The notes under the pieces: generated by a model
What the model was told of the DNA's origin: nothing
The model's input: only the letters and a program-made list of their open reading frames with translations
Databases searched by the model: none
Origin: CALBPI01 sp039821605
GTDB taxonomy: Bacteria > Pseudomonadota > Gammaproteobacteria > Steroidobacterales > Woeseiaceae
NCBI GenBank assembly: GCA_039821605.1
Contig: JBCBNV010000007.1
Location: 1 to 64,000, forward strand
Direction of reading: 5' to 3'
DNA: 64,000 nt
Program-made: the position numbers and the translations under genes
In this document: positions 24,280-33,866 of the stretch, piece after piece
Position numbering within the stretch: position 1 is the stretch's first letter
Layout of the letters: each line of letters begins with the position of its first letter

Positions 24280-27200
24280 ATGGCCCGAGACCGGATCGCC
24301 GTCCGCGGCGCCCGCCAGAACAACCTGCGCAACATCGATATCGATCTGCCTCTGGGCGAGCTCATCGTCGTCACGGGCGTCTCCGGCAGTGGCAAATCCT
24401 CTCTGGCATTCGACACGATCTACGCCGAGGGCCAGCGGCGCTATGTGGAGACCTTCTCGCCCTACGCGCGTCAGTTCCTCGACCGTATGGACAAACCCGC
24501 CGTCGACCGCATCGACGGTATCCCGCCCGCCATTGCCATCGACCAGACCAACCCGGTCAGGACGTCGCGGTCGACCGTCGGCACGATGACGGAGCTCAAC
24601 GACCACCTGAAACTCCTGTTCGCGCGTGCCGCCGCGCTCTACTGCGACGGCTGCAATACGCCCGTTCGCGAGGACAATCCGCAGTCGATCTGGGCGGACC
24701 TGCTCGAGCGCTGGCCCGGCCGCCGCGCCGCGATCACCTTCAAGGCCGCCATTCCTGAGAATTTCGCGGCCGAAGAGATCGAGCGCTTTCTCTCGCAGCA
24801 GGGTTACACGCGCATCCTTGAGCGCAGCGACGACGCGCTGCAGGTTGTGCAGGACCGGCTCAAGCTCGAAGCCGGCAAGCGCGACCGCGCCATAGAGGCC
24901 ATTGAAGAAGCACTGGTTCGAGGCGATGGTCACATCCAGATCGTCGACCTCGACGCCAAGGCAGGGGATGACGGCGTCACGCGCTACTCGTCCCGGCTGC
25001 ACTGCGCAGGCTGCGACCGGGACTTCTCGCCCGCCACGCCAAGCCTGTTCTCGTTCAACTCACCGCTGGGCGCCTGCGAGACCTGTCGCGGCTTTGGTCG
25101 CACGATGGGTATCGACCGCGACCTCGTGGTGCCCAACCCGCGGCTGTCCCTGGCCGAGGGCGCCATCAAGCCGTTGCAGAGCAAGAGCTACAGCGACCTG
25201 CAAACGCGACTCATGCGCCGCGCCAGGAAGGCCGGCATTTCGACCAATACGCCCTGGGAAGACCTCGATGACGAGGACCACGCCTGGGTGTTCGACGGTG
25301 AAGGCAGCGTTAGCAAGGGGCTCTGGCCTGGGGTCACGGCATTCTTCGACTGGCTCGAGAGCAAAGCCTACAAGATGCACGTGCGGGTCATGTTGTCGCG
25401 ATACCGCAGTTACGAGACCTGTCGAACCTGCAACGGTGCGCGACTCAAGCCCGCCGGCCTGCGCTGGCGCCTTGGCGATGACACGGCAACGGATGCCGCC
25501 GAGGCGACAGACACCGAGACGCCACCCGGGCTCAACATGCACGAGCTCATGTTGCTGCCCATCACGCGGCTCGCGGCGTTCTTCGAACAGTGGACGGCGC
25601 CCGCTGCGCTGGCCGAGGCCACGGAGCTGCTCACGGACGAGATCCGCGGGCGCATCGGGTTCCTCGCAGAAACGGGGCTCGGCTACCTGACGCTCGACCG
25701 GCAATCGCGCACGTTGTCCGGTGGCGAGGTGCAGCGCATCAACCTGACGACAGCGCTGGGCACGTCACTCGTCAACACGCTGTTCGTGCTCGACGAACCC
25801 TCGATCGGACTCCACCCCCGCGACGTTGGCCGCATCAACCGGGTGCTCACCCGTCTTCGCGACGCGGGCAACACCCTGCTCGTCGTCGAACACGACCCGC
25901 AGATCATGCAGGTCGCCGACCGCATCGTGGACATCGGTCCCGGACCGGGCGAGCGCGGCGGTGAGGTCGTGTTCAACGGCACGATCAAGGGGCTCGCGCG
26001 GCGGCGCAGCGGCACGGGCGCCTTCCTGACGGGCCAGCGCCGGGTGGCCGATTGCCGCGACGCGCGCCCACTGGATCCGAAACGCGCCGTCGGCATCCGG
26101 GGGGCACGCGCGCACAACCTGCGTGACGTCGACGTCGACATCCCGCTGGGCGGCCTCGTGTGCGTCACGGGCGTCTCGGGCAGTGGCAAGTCGACCCTTA
26201 TCGGCGACATTCTCTACCCTGCGCTGCGGCGCCACTTCGGTGGTGGCGGCGAGCTACCGGGCGCACACGATGGCCTGGTCAATGCTGATGCCGTTGAAGA
26301 CGTCGTCTACGTCGACCAGGCACAGATCGGCAAGACCACACGCTCCAATCCGGCCAGCTTTGTCGGCGCCTTCGATGCGATCAGAAAGCTCTATTGCGAG
26401 CAGCCGCTGGCTGTCGAGCGCGGCTACAAACCGGGCACCTTCAGTTTCAACTCGGGCGACGGGCGCTGCCCGCAGTGCGGCGGCAACGGTTTCGAACACA
26501 TCGAAATGCAGTTTCTCTCCGACGTATACCTGCGCTGCCCCGAGTGCGACGGCAGGCGCTTTCGCGACGAAATCCTCGAGGTGCACGCCTGGCCCACGCA
26601 AGGCGACGGCGCCTCGCAGTCCATCGCCGACGTGCTTGAAATGACAGTTACGGAAGCACTGGCGTTCTTTGCGGGCACTCCCGCCATCGAACGCACGCTG
26701 CAACCGCTCGTGGATGTCGGGCTCGACTACCTGCGCCTGGGCCAGCCCGTACCCACGCTGTCGGGCGGCGAAGCACAGCGCCTGAAACTCGCCAAACATC
26801 TGGCCGAGGCGCAAACGCGACGCGGCGGCAAAGGCAAACTGTTCCTGTTCGACGAGCCCACAACCGGGCTGCACTTCAGCGATATCGAGCGTCTGCTGGG
26901 TGCGTTCGACAAGCTCATCGACGAAGGCCACAGCATCGTCGTCATCGAACACAACCTCGACGTCGTCGACGCCTGCGACTGGGTCATCGACCTCGGGCCC
27001 GAGGGTGGCGAGGGTGGCGGCGAGCTGTGCTTCACGGGTTCAGTCGACGCGCTGGTCAGCACACGCGACAACCACACGGCCGCGGCCGTGGCCGAGTACC
27101 GCTCGGCGCAGGCGCCCATCGCCATCGCCGCCGAAGCCGCAGCCGAGTACCAAACACCCAAGCGAACGCGCCGCGCGTCGAAAATCGAGATCCGCCATGC

Positions 27201-29790
27201 ACGTGAGCACAATCTGCGTGACGTCGACGTCACGATCCCCCGGGACACGTTCACGGTCATCACCGGCGTGTCCGGCAGCGGCAAGAGCACCATCGCCTTC
27301 GACATCCTTTTCAATGAAGGTCAGCGCCGCTACCTCGAGTCCCTGAACGCCTACGCGCGGCAGTTCGTACAACCCGCAAGCCGGCCCGACGTCGACGCCG
27401 TGCTGGGCATCCCGCCCACGGTCGCCATCGAGCAACGCACGAGTCGCGGCGGCCGCAAGAGCACCGTCGGGACCATGACCGAGGTCTACCACTTCCTGCG
27501 ACTGATGTTCGTGAAGATGGGCACGGCGCACTGCCCCGACTGCAACGCTGCCATCGAGCCGCAAACGCTCGAGCAGATCGCGGCGCTGCTGCAAAAGCGC
27601 CACAAGCGCCGCGAGGTCACGCTACTCGCACCGCTTGTCGTCGGTCGCAAGGGCTACTACACGGACCTCGCCGCCTGGGCCGGTCGCAAGGGATTCGAGG
27701 CACTGCGCGTCGACGGCGGCATCACACCTGTCGATCCCTGGCCAAGGCTCGACCGCTTCGTCGAGCATGACATCGAGCTGCCCGTGGCCACACTGCGCGT
27801 TGATGCGCGCAAGGAACAAGCTCTACGCACCGCCTTGTCAGACGCGCTCGACTTTGGCAACGGCAACGTCATCGTGAGCGTGGACGGCGATGACACGTTG
27901 TACTCCACGGCCCGGGCGTGCCCAAGCTGCGCGCGCAGTTTCCAGGAACTCGACCCGCGGCTGTTCTCGTACAACTCGCCGCGTGGCTGGTGCCCGAGCT
28001 GTTCGGGCACAGGCGTCTACAGCGACGAGGAAGCAGACGACGCCCAGTGGTGGCGAAGCACGGCTGGCGAATCGCAGGAGACGTGTGCGACCTGCGACGG
28101 TGCCCGCCTCAACGACGAGGCACTGGCCGTCACCTTCCGCGACCGCAACATCGCAAGCTATGCGGAGATGCCCGTAGCCGACGCCCTGAGCTGGGTGACG
28201 ACACTGGACCTCGAGGGCCGCGAGGCCGAGGTGGCGCGCGACATCATCACCGAGCTCGACGGCAGGCTCGGCTTCCTCGACCGCGTGGGACTCGGTTACC
28301 TGACGCTCTCGCGCAGCGCGCCAAGCCTGTCGGGCGGTGAGGCGCAGCGCATTCGACTCGCGGCGCAACTGGGTTCCAACCTGCGTGGCGTCTGCTACAT
28401 CCTCGACGAACCGACGATCGGTTTGCACGCGCGCGACAATGCCAAGCTGCTGGGTACGCTGCAGGCGCTGCAGGCCAGCGGCAACACGGTCGTCGTCGTC
28501 GAGCACGACGAGGACACGATCCGCGGTGCGCAGCACATCATCGACATTGGCCCCGGCGCGGGCACGCGAGGCGGTCGCATCGTTGCCGAGGGCAGCCTTC
28601 GGCGCATCGAGCGCGCACCCGAGTCACTGACGGGCCGCATGCTGCGGGAGCCGTTGCAGCATCCTGTGATCGAGACACCGCGAGACGTAAACCCGCGCCG
28701 GCGCAACGCACCCGTGCTCGCGGTCAAACAAGCCACGCACAACAACCTGAAGCGCGTCTCTGCACGTCTGCCCCTGGGTGCGCTCGTCGCCGTGACGGGC
28801 GTATCGGGCAGCGGCAAGAGCTCGCTGATTCGCGGCGTCGTTGAAACCAACGTCGCGCGGCTCGTGGCGGCGGGTCGACGTCGCGGGCGCAAGCAGGCAC
28901 CGCTCGTGGGCTGCCGGGCGCTCGAAGGCTGGGAATCGATCAGTCGCGTTCTCGAGGTGGACCAGACGCCGATCGGCAAGACGCCGCGCTCCTGCCCCGC
29001 GACCTACGTCGGTTTCTGGGACGACATCCGCAAGCTCTACGCGCAAACGCCCGAGGCCCGCATGCGCGGCTACACGGCGAGTCGGTTCTCGTTCAATACC
29101 AAGGAGGGTCGTTGCCCCGAGTGCGACGGCCAGGGCATGCGGCGTATCGAGATGAGCTTCATGCCAGACGTGCAGGTGCCCTGCGAATCCTGCGGCGGGA
29201 AACGCTTCACACCCGACACACTCGGGATTCGCTACCGCAGCCAGAGCATTGGCGACATCCTGCAGATGGCGGTCTCGGACGCCGTCGCGTTCTTTGCGGC
29301 ACACCCGAAGATCCGCCACGCGCTCAAGTTGCTGGACGCTGTGGGCTTGGGTTACCTGACGCTGGGTCAGCCGAGCCCCACGTTGTCAGGCGGCGAGGCG
29401 CAGCGCATCAAGCTCGTCAGTGAGCTGGCCAAGGCGCGACCGGACCCGGCGCGGCCCGTCGTCCAGGCCATCGACAATCCGCAACACACGTTATACGTGC
29501 TCGATGAGCCGACGATCGGGCTGCACATGGCTGATGTCGAAAAACTGATCCGGGTGCTGCACCGACTCGTGGATGCCGGGCACTCAGTACTTATAATAGA
29601 ACACAATCTCGACATCATTGCCGAAGCCGACTGGATCGTCGACATGGGTCCCGAGGGGGGTGCCGCGGGCGGTCGCATCGTTGCGCAGGGAAAACCGAAG
29701 CAAATCGCTGAATTAAAAGATGTTTCCCATACGGCGGCGGCCCTGAAGGCGTTCTTCGACAGAGATCACAGAAACCTCGACACGCAGTAG
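24280..29790 (+). CDS. uvrA: Double-length UvrA (four ATPase modules)
   Basis: 1836 aa, about twice the 940 aa of ordinary UvrA. Walker A GVSGSGKS occurs four times, near residues 33, 631, 996 and 1507; LSGGE signatures follow near 479, 827, 1350 and 1702, each with a DEPTxGLH-type Walker B. Zinc-finger cysteine pairs (CDGC, CAGC, CRTC, CPQC/CPEC, CPDC, CPSC, CATC, CPEC/CESC) recur in both halves. It thus reads as two complete UvrA proteins in tandem. UvrA is the damage-recognition ATPase of nucleotide excision repair; chlamydial UvrA is a known double-length form. I chose the ATG at 24280 (MARDRIAVRGARQNNL) with GGAG 9 bases before. Confidence 0.93.
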   Translation: MARDRIAVRGARQNNLRNIDIDLPLGELIVVTGVSGSGKSSLAFDTIYAEGQRRYVETFSPYARQFLDRMDKPAVDRIDGIPPAIAIDQTNPVRTSRSTVGTMTELNDHLKLLFARAAALYCDGCNTPVREDNPQSIWADLLERWPGRRAAITFKAAIPENFAAEEIERFLSQQGYTRILERSDDALQVVQDRLKLEAGKRDRAIEAIEEALVRGDGHIQIVDLDAKAGDDGVTRYSSRLHCAGCDRDFSPATPSLFSFNSPLGACETCRGFGRTMGIDRDLVVPNPRLSLAEGAIKPLQSKSYSDLQTRLMRRARKAGISTNTPWEDLDDEDHAWVFDGEGSVSKGLWPGVTAFFDWLESKAYKMHVRVMLSRYRSYETCRTCNGARLKPAGLRWRLGDDTATDAAEATDTETPPGLNMHELMLLPITRLAAFFEQWTAPAALAEATELLTDEIRGRIGFLAETGLGYLTLDRQSRTLSGGEVQRINLTTALGTSLVNTLFVLDEPSIGLHPRDVGRINRVLTRLRDAGNTLLVVEHDPQIMQVADRIVDIGPGPGERGGEVVFNGTIKGLARRRSGTGAFLTGQRRVADCRDARPLDPKRAVGIRGARAHNLRDVDVDIPLGGLVCVTGVSGSGKSTLIGDILYPALRRHFGGGGELPGAHDGLVNADAVEDVVYVDQAQIGKTTRSNPASFVGAFDAIRKLYCEQPLAVERGYKPGTFSFNSGDGRCPQCGGNGFEHIEMQFLSDVYLRCPECDGRRFRDEILEVHAWPTQGDGASQSIADVLEMTVTEALAFFAGTPAIERTLQPLVDVGLDYLRLGQPVPTLSGGEAQRLKLAKHLAEAQTRRGGKGKLFLFDEPTTGLHFSDIERLLGAFDKLIDEGHSIVVIEHNLDVVDACDWVIDLGPEGGEGGGELCFTGSVDALVSTRDNHTAAAVAEYRSAQAPIAIAAEAAAEYQTPKRTRRASKIEIRHAREHNLRDVDVTIPRDTFTVITGVSGSGKSTIAFDILFNEGQRRYLESLNAYARQFVQPASRPDVDAVLGIPPTVAIEQRTSRGGRKSTVGTMTEVYHFLRLMFVKMGTAHCPDCNAAIEPQTLEQIAALLQKRHKRREVTLLAPLVVGRKGYYTDLAAWAGRKGFEALRVDGGITPVDPWPRLDRFVEHDIELPVATLRVDARKEQALRTALSDALDFGNGNVIVSVDGDDTLYSTARACPSCARSFQELDPRLFSYNSPRGWCPSCSGTGVYSDEEADDAQWWRSTAGESQETCATCDGARLNDEALAVTFRDRNIASYAEMPVADALSWVTTLDLEGREAEVARDIITELDGRLGFLDRVGLGYLTLSRSAPSLSGGEAQRIRLAAQLGSNLRGVCYILDEPTIGLHARDNAKLLGTLQALQASGNTVVVVEHDEDTIRGAQHIIDIGPGAGTRGGRIVAEGSLRRIERAPESLTGRMLREPLQHPVIETPRDVNPRRRNAPVLAVKQATHNNLKRVSARLPLGALVAVTGVSGSGKSSLIRGVVETNVARLVAAGRRRGRKQAPLVGCRALEGWESISRVLEVDQTPIGKTPRSCPATYVGFWDDIRKLYAQTPEARMRGYTASRFSFNTKEGRCPECDGQGMRRIEMSFMPDVQVPCESCGGKRFTPDTLGIRYRSQSIGDILQMAVSDAVAFFAAHPKIRHALKLLDAVGLGYLTLGQPSPTLSGGEAQRIKLVSELAKARPDPARPVVQAIDNPQHTLYVLDEPTIGLHMADVEKLIRVLHRLVDAGHSVLIIEHNLDIIAEADWIVDMGPEGGAAGGRIVAQGKPKQIAELKDVSHTAAALKAFFDRDHRNLDTQ

Positions 29791-29809
29791 CGATGTATAG
29801 GTTTCTGTG
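29767..29809. repeat. Perfect 11-bp inverted repeat between uvrA and the MerR gene
   Basis: CACAGAAACCT (29767-29777) is repeated inverted at 29799-29809 with 21 bases between; the uvrA stop lies inside the spacer. The right arm abuts a possible extended -10 (TGC-TATTGT, ending at 29816) for the downstream regulator. It could be an operator for autoregulation or a uvrA 3' hairpin; no U-tract follows, which argues against a simple terminator. Confidence 0.7.
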
Positions 29810-29878
29810 CTATTGTCCAACTCGCGAAGATCAACCCCCACTGCCAGGCGTGCCGCGAGCGCCTAGCGAGGAATACCC

Positions 29879-30895
29879 ATGGCTACAGAGAAGTCTGCCG
29901 TTATTGACGAAGATACCAAAGCTGCCGGTTACTCGATTGGTGCCGTTGCACGACTGACGGGCATTTCGACGCACACGCTGCGTATCTGGGAGCGACGCTA
30001 CAGCGCCGTCGTTGCAGATCGCACCGACAGCGGTCGTCGCGTTTACTCGAAAGCCGATATTGAGAAGCTGTCTCTGCTCAAGTCGTTGTCCGACAACGGG
30101 TCATCAATTGGCCAGATCGCCAACCTCTCGACCGAAGAGCTCAAGTCGCGTCGCGACCAGCTCATTGAACAGTCGAGCAGCCTGCAGCTTGTGGCCTCGG
30201 TGGGGCTGGTACGCGTCGCGGCATTCGGTGGCTTTTCGCTTGAGAACCTGGCCGAGCGCCTGAATAGTGCCAGCAAGCTTGAGGTCTGCATCAATGCGAC
30301 CGACCTCGACGAGTTCTCGGAACAGGTCCGAAGCATCGAGCCCGATGTTCTGCTGCTGGAGTTTCCCGTCATCGACCCTGAAGTCCGGCAGGTCGTGGCG
30401 CGTCTGCGCCGCCTCTCGGGCACGCGCCGCGCCATCGTGCTGTTCAACTTCGGAACCAAGGCGGATCTCGAAGCGCTGGCAGCCGACCGCGTTGAGCTGC
30501 TCCGCTCACCGGTGACGACGCAGACGCTGTACCAGCTGCTGCGTCGCGGCGCCGAGAACCGCCCCGTGCTCGAGGACGTGGCACCGACGGGCGCGACGGC
30601 GCTGGAGATCAATCCTCAGGAATCCGTGCCGCGGCGCCGCTTCAACGACGTCGAGCTGGCCCAGCTTGCGCGCACGAGCACGACGGTCGAATGCGAATGT
30701 CCCAAGCACACCGCTGACCTCGTCCAGAACCTCTGTGCGTTCGAGGAGTACAGCGCGCAGTGCGAGAGTCGCAACGACCAGGATGCGGCGCTGCACAGCT
30801 ACCTCTACCAAATGACAGCCAAAGCCCGCAGCATCATGGAAGAGGCGCTGGGCACGCTGGCCGAAGCCGAGGGGTTCCTGCCCAAACGGCGCTAG
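29879..30895 (+). CDS. MerR-family regulator with B12-binding-like C-terminal domain
   Basis: 338 aa. Residues about 18-85 form a MerR winged helix (YSIGAVARLTGISTHTLRIWERRY ; quoted in part: GISTHTLRIWERRY) as in the CarA/CarH/LitR group. Residues about 105-225 look like a cobalamin-binding Rossmann fold (ATDLDEFSEQVRSIEPDVLLLEF), but the DxHxxG cobalt-ligand motif is missing. A C-terminal helical part with ECECPKHTADLVQNLCAFEEY follows. GAGG lies upstream of the ATG. It is terminated by a clear hairpin. Target genes are unknown. Confidence 0.8.
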   Translation: MATEKSAVIDEDTKAAGYSIGAVARLTGISTHTLRIWERRYSAVVADRTDSGRRVYSKADIEKLSLLKSLSDNGSSIGQIANLSTEELKSRRDQLIEQSSSLQLVASVGLVRVAAFGGFSLENLAERLNSASKLEVCINATDLDEFSEQVRSIEPDVLLLEFPVIDPEVRQVVARLRRLSGTRRAIVLFNFGTKADLEALAADRVELLRSPVTTQTLYQLLRRGAENRPVLEDVAPTGATALEINPQESVPRRRFNDVELAQLARTSTTVECECPKHTADLVQNLCAFEEYSAQCESRNDQDAALHSYLYQMTAKARSIMEEALGTLAEAEGFLPKRR

Positions 30896-30948
30896 CCCAA
30901 CGGAACAAGGCACTCGCCGGCAAACCGGCACCGTGCCGCCTGGTGAAG

Positions 30949-30981
30949 AAACGCCGCGTCCGCAAGGTCGCGGCGTTTTTT
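30949..30981 (+). terminator. Rho-independent terminator of the MerR gene
   Basis: A 10-bp stem AAACGCCGCG/CGCGGCGTTT (30949-30958 with 30969-30978) runs into a T-tract (30976-30981). Confidence 0.85.
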
Positions 30982-31031
30982 GTGGGTCCGCAGAATTGCC
31001 GACCACGAGCGCGCCCCCTATGCTCAGCGCC

Positions 31032-32453
31032 ATGTCGAGATTCGTGACACTGGTGCTGTTGTTCGCCTGCCTGCCCCTGCAGGCGCGCACGCTGGCACAG
31101 ATTCATGTGCGCCACACACACATCGACAACCTGAGTTACGAGCTCGATTGCCTGGCTGGACTCGTGCGTTGCACCCGCGACCAGCTGCCACTCGCAGCCT
31201 ACATCGACCCCATCGACGTCGAGCGCTGGCGCGAAACGGCGCGCATGGCTGCGCCTGCACAGGGCCCTGACACCCTAGCCCTGCCCACGGCATCGGATCT
31301 TCGTGAGGTCTCGTCGCGCCACCAAGCGGGCGCGGCACCGGGACGCGCGTTGCCGCCGCCTGCGCGTCGCGCACTCATCGACAAGCTGCTCCGGCGCACG
31401 TCGCGGCCCTGGCAAAGAGAGCTGGCGCCCGAGCTTGCACGCCAGCGCATCGGGCTTGAAACGGCGGCGTCTCGCATCGACCTCGACACCCTTTTGCCAC
31501 AAATCGCCGCGCTGTTTGATCAAACGGCCGACACACTACCGCCCGTCTCATTAATTGCCATAGAGGGCGCCCGCAGCGGCAGCCTGGCAACGCTGGGTCA
31601 GCGCGTCGCGTTTGTTGAAACGCCACTGGCCGACTCCTCGGACAGCCGCCTGCCCGTCATCGTCCACGAGTTCGTGCACCACTGGCAGGCGGGCATGCCC
31701 GAAGCCCAGCGTCGCGAGCTCATCGACGCGTTTGTGTTGGCGCCGGGCGGCTGCGCCGTCACGGCCTACCACTTCTTTGATGAAGCCGTGGCCAGTGCCA
31801 TCGGCAACGGCATCATCGAATCGCGCCTTCTGGGTCCCGCCGCATTCGCCAGTTACGAGGCGCTGCCCGAATCCTATTACGCCGACTACCGCGTCGACCG
31901 AATTGCCAAGGCACTGCGGGCGAGACTCGAACAACAGCTGCAGAACGGCGACGCTCTGGGTGTCGAGTTCGTCAACGACTACATCCGCATCGCACGCGAG
32001 GCACTGGGCACGGAGTGCGAACGACTCGACAGCACGCTGCACACGGTCGCATTCATATTGACCGCGCCCGAACTTGGGCCGGCGCAACGGTTGGCGCAGG
32101 ACCGACTTACGCCTGCGACGTCTTTTGTCGATGTGGTTACGGTCAACAACATGCGCACTGCGGCAGGGCGTCACGCTGCGCTACCCGTGGTTGCCGTCGC
32201 AACGCCGGATACGCTGAGCCGGCTTTCGAACTGGGTGCCCGCCAAGGCGCTGGAACGCATGCGGCAACGGGCTGCCGAGGAAGCACGCCTGGTTCACGCA
32301 CTGCCGCGTGAAGGCGACGGCACTGCCTACATTGTCGTCGGGGATACGATCGACGCGGCCGCCGCCACGCTGCTGCAACTTGTGGTGCTGCAACGCCAGG
32401 CGTTTAGCGGGGAGTGGCGGCCGCCGCCGCTGCCGGGATCAGTACCAGACTGA
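31032..32453 (+). CDS. Exported HExxH zinc-metallopeptidase-like protein
   Basis: 473 aa, family not recognised. A signal peptide (MSRFVTLVLLFACLPLQA) is followed by an alpha-helical protein with the zinc motif HEFVHHW (H212, E213, H216) in the segment VIVHEFVHHWQAGMP, and FFDEAVASAIGNG about 45 residues later could supply the third ligand (a gluzincin-like Glu). That predicts a periplasmic or secreted protease. An in-frame ATG four codons upstream (31020) is possible. The gene converges with and overlaps the DUF3570 gene by 15 bases. Confidence 0.65.
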   Translation: MSRFVTLVLLFACLPLQARTLAQIHVRHTHIDNLSYELDCLAGLVRCTRDQLPLAAYIDPIDVERWRETARMAAPAQGPDTLALPTASDLREVSSRHQAGAAPGRALPPPARRALIDKLLRRTSRPWQRELAPELARQRIGLETAASRIDLDTLLPQIAALFDQTADTLPPVSLIAIEGARSGSLATLGQRVAFVETPLADSSDSRLPVIVHEFVHHWQAGMPEAQRRELIDAFVLAPGGCAVTAYHFFDEAVASAIGNGIIESRLLGPAAFASYEALPESYYADYRVDRIAKALRARLEQQLQNGDALGVEFVNDYIRIAREALGTECERLDSTLHTVAFILTAPELGPAQRLAQDRLTPATSFVDVVTVNNMRTAAGRHAALPVVAVATPDTLSRLSNWVPAKALERMRQRAAEEARLVHALPREGDGTAYIVVGDTIDAAAATLLQLVVLQRQAFSGEWRPPPLPGSVPD

Positions 32454-33572
32454 GAACAGGAGCTGGATCACGTCGGCTTCGAACGTGAAGTTCGGCTCCT
32501 CGCCGGGCAGAACGCCCTCGACGCGCAGGTCACTGAAGTTCTCGTAATCGAAGAGAATGTGGTCCCAGAAGGCCGTGAGTCGTGCCTTGCTGAACGGCCC
32601 GAAGCCGTCGGTCCCGATGTCCCAGGCAACCGCCGCGCGGAACGTGGTGCTCGTAAAGGTCGAGAGCTCCTTATCGCGCGCCAGGAAGTTCTGGAAGTCG
32701 ACACGCGGGAACAGGTCCGAGTAGAAGTCAGCCTGATCCTGGGTGTAGTAGCGCAAACGCGTCGAGAACGTAAAGTCGCGCCACGGGTGCGTGTAGCCGA
32801 GCTCGTAGGTCATCGACGTGATGCCCCAGGTATCCGAGAAGCCACGGATCTGGCCGTTGATCGCTGCGCGATACGGCAGATAGTAGCGGCCCGAAATGGA
32901 GGCTGCCGAGCTTGTGCGCGTATTCGGGTAGCGCTCGCTCTGGTAGCTGTAGGTCGCGCCGTCGTCGTTGAGATAGCGCACGGATCGGTAGGGGTTACGC
33001 AGGAAGCCCTCGTCCGTAATGGCCTCGAAATTGAAGCCCATGATGAGGTTTTTGGTGAAGATCTGGCTGATGCCGAGGCCGTAGGCCTGACGCGCTACAT
33101 CCCGTGCAAATGTCTCGTCATTCGACATGCCAACAACGTCATCACCAAGGCTGTAGGCGATGGTGACAGTCGTCAGGTCACCAAAGAGATTCTGGCTGAC
33201 CGCGAGACTCCAGGTCTCGGCCTCGAAGTCAGATTCTGAACTTCGCGTCAGGCCGAACGACATCATCGTGCCGCCGCGCAGGTAGTCGACGCCGATGGAA
33301 CCCTGCTTGCGCTCTTCCTCGTAGGGGCTCGCCGTCGTTACGACGTCGATCGAGGCACTCGTGATCATGTCGACGTAGTAGTTGGCCGAGACAGACACAC
33401 TCTTGCCGACGTTCTTTCGAACCAGCACCGACGGGCCTTCGATGGTGATGTTGTCACCTTCGTAGCGGTGGTAGAGCACGTCGGTACGCTCGTCGGGCAA
33501 TACGGCAGCTTCCGCCGTTGCCGTCCACAGCGTGGCGACGAGTCCGAGGGTGAGCAGCAGGCGATTGCGCAT
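32439..33572 (-). CDS. DUF3570 outer-membrane beta-barrel protein
   Basis: 377 aa. A signal peptide (MRNRLLLTLGLVATLWTATAEA) precedes a chain of alternating hydrophobic strands ending in LLFSVWY, a typical outer-membrane C-terminus. The N-terminal DVLYHRYEGDNITIEGPSVL and SANYYVDMITSASIDVVTTAS segments match what I know of DUF3570. Role unknown; the family commonly sits next to a DUF4266 lipoprotein, as here. I prefer the ATG at 33572 with GGAAT before it; an ATG four codons earlier (33584) exists. Last gene of a five-gene operon. Confidence 0.85.
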   Translation of the reverse strand: MRNRLLLTLGLVATLWTATAEAAVLPDERTDVLYHRYEGDNITIEGPSVLVRKNVGKSVSVSANYYVDMITSASIDVVTTASPYEEERKQGSIGVDYLRGGTMMSFGLTRSSESDFEAETWSLAVSQNLFGDLTTVTIAYSLGDDVVGMSNDETFARDVARQAYGLGISQIFTKNLIMGFNFEAITDEGFLRNPYRSVRYLNDDGATYSYQSERYPNTRTSSAASISGRYYLPYRAAINGQIRGFSDTWGITSMTYELGYTHPWRDFTFSTRLRYYTQDQADFYSDLFPRVDFQNFLARDKELSTFTSTTFRAAVAWDIGTDGFGPFSKARLTAFWDHILFDYENFSDLRVEGVLPGEEPNFTFEADVIQLLFSVWY

Positions 33573-33604
33573 GGCAAATTCCATCCGGAGTTCAGGGGTC
33601 TCGA

Positions 33605-33850
33605 TCAGTTACAGCCGCAGCCGCCGCCAACGACGCCCTCTGCGCCGCGTGCGCCCTCGCGCGACTCAAACACGTGGTACATGTATGACGTCGACACGGG
33701 GTCGTGGTCGAGGAACATGATCGGATCGGCCAGGCGATCGCGTTCATAGGGTTTGACCCAGGGTTCGATGTTCGAGCAGGCGCTCGAGGCTGTGACGAGA
33801 CACAGCGCCAACGCGACGCGAGCGATTCGATGTGCGGTTTTGCGGTGCAT
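33605..33850 (-). CDS. DUF4266 small lipoprotein
   Basis: 81 aa. MHRKTAHRIARVALALCLVT-ASSAC is a lipoprotein-like signal with Cys near residue 25, followed by NIEPWVKPYERDRLADPIM and a C-terminal GGGCGCN tail, both hallmarks of DUF4266. The terminal CGC could bind metal or form a thioether/disulfide; this is speculation. It lies 20-32 bases ahead of the DUF3570 gene. Confidence 0.85.
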   Translation of the reverse strand: MHRKTAHRIARVALALCLVTASSACSNIEPWVKPYERDRLADPIMFLDHDPVSTSYMYHVFESREGARGAEGVVGGGCGCN

Positions 33851-33866
33851 GGGTCTTACCTCGCAA

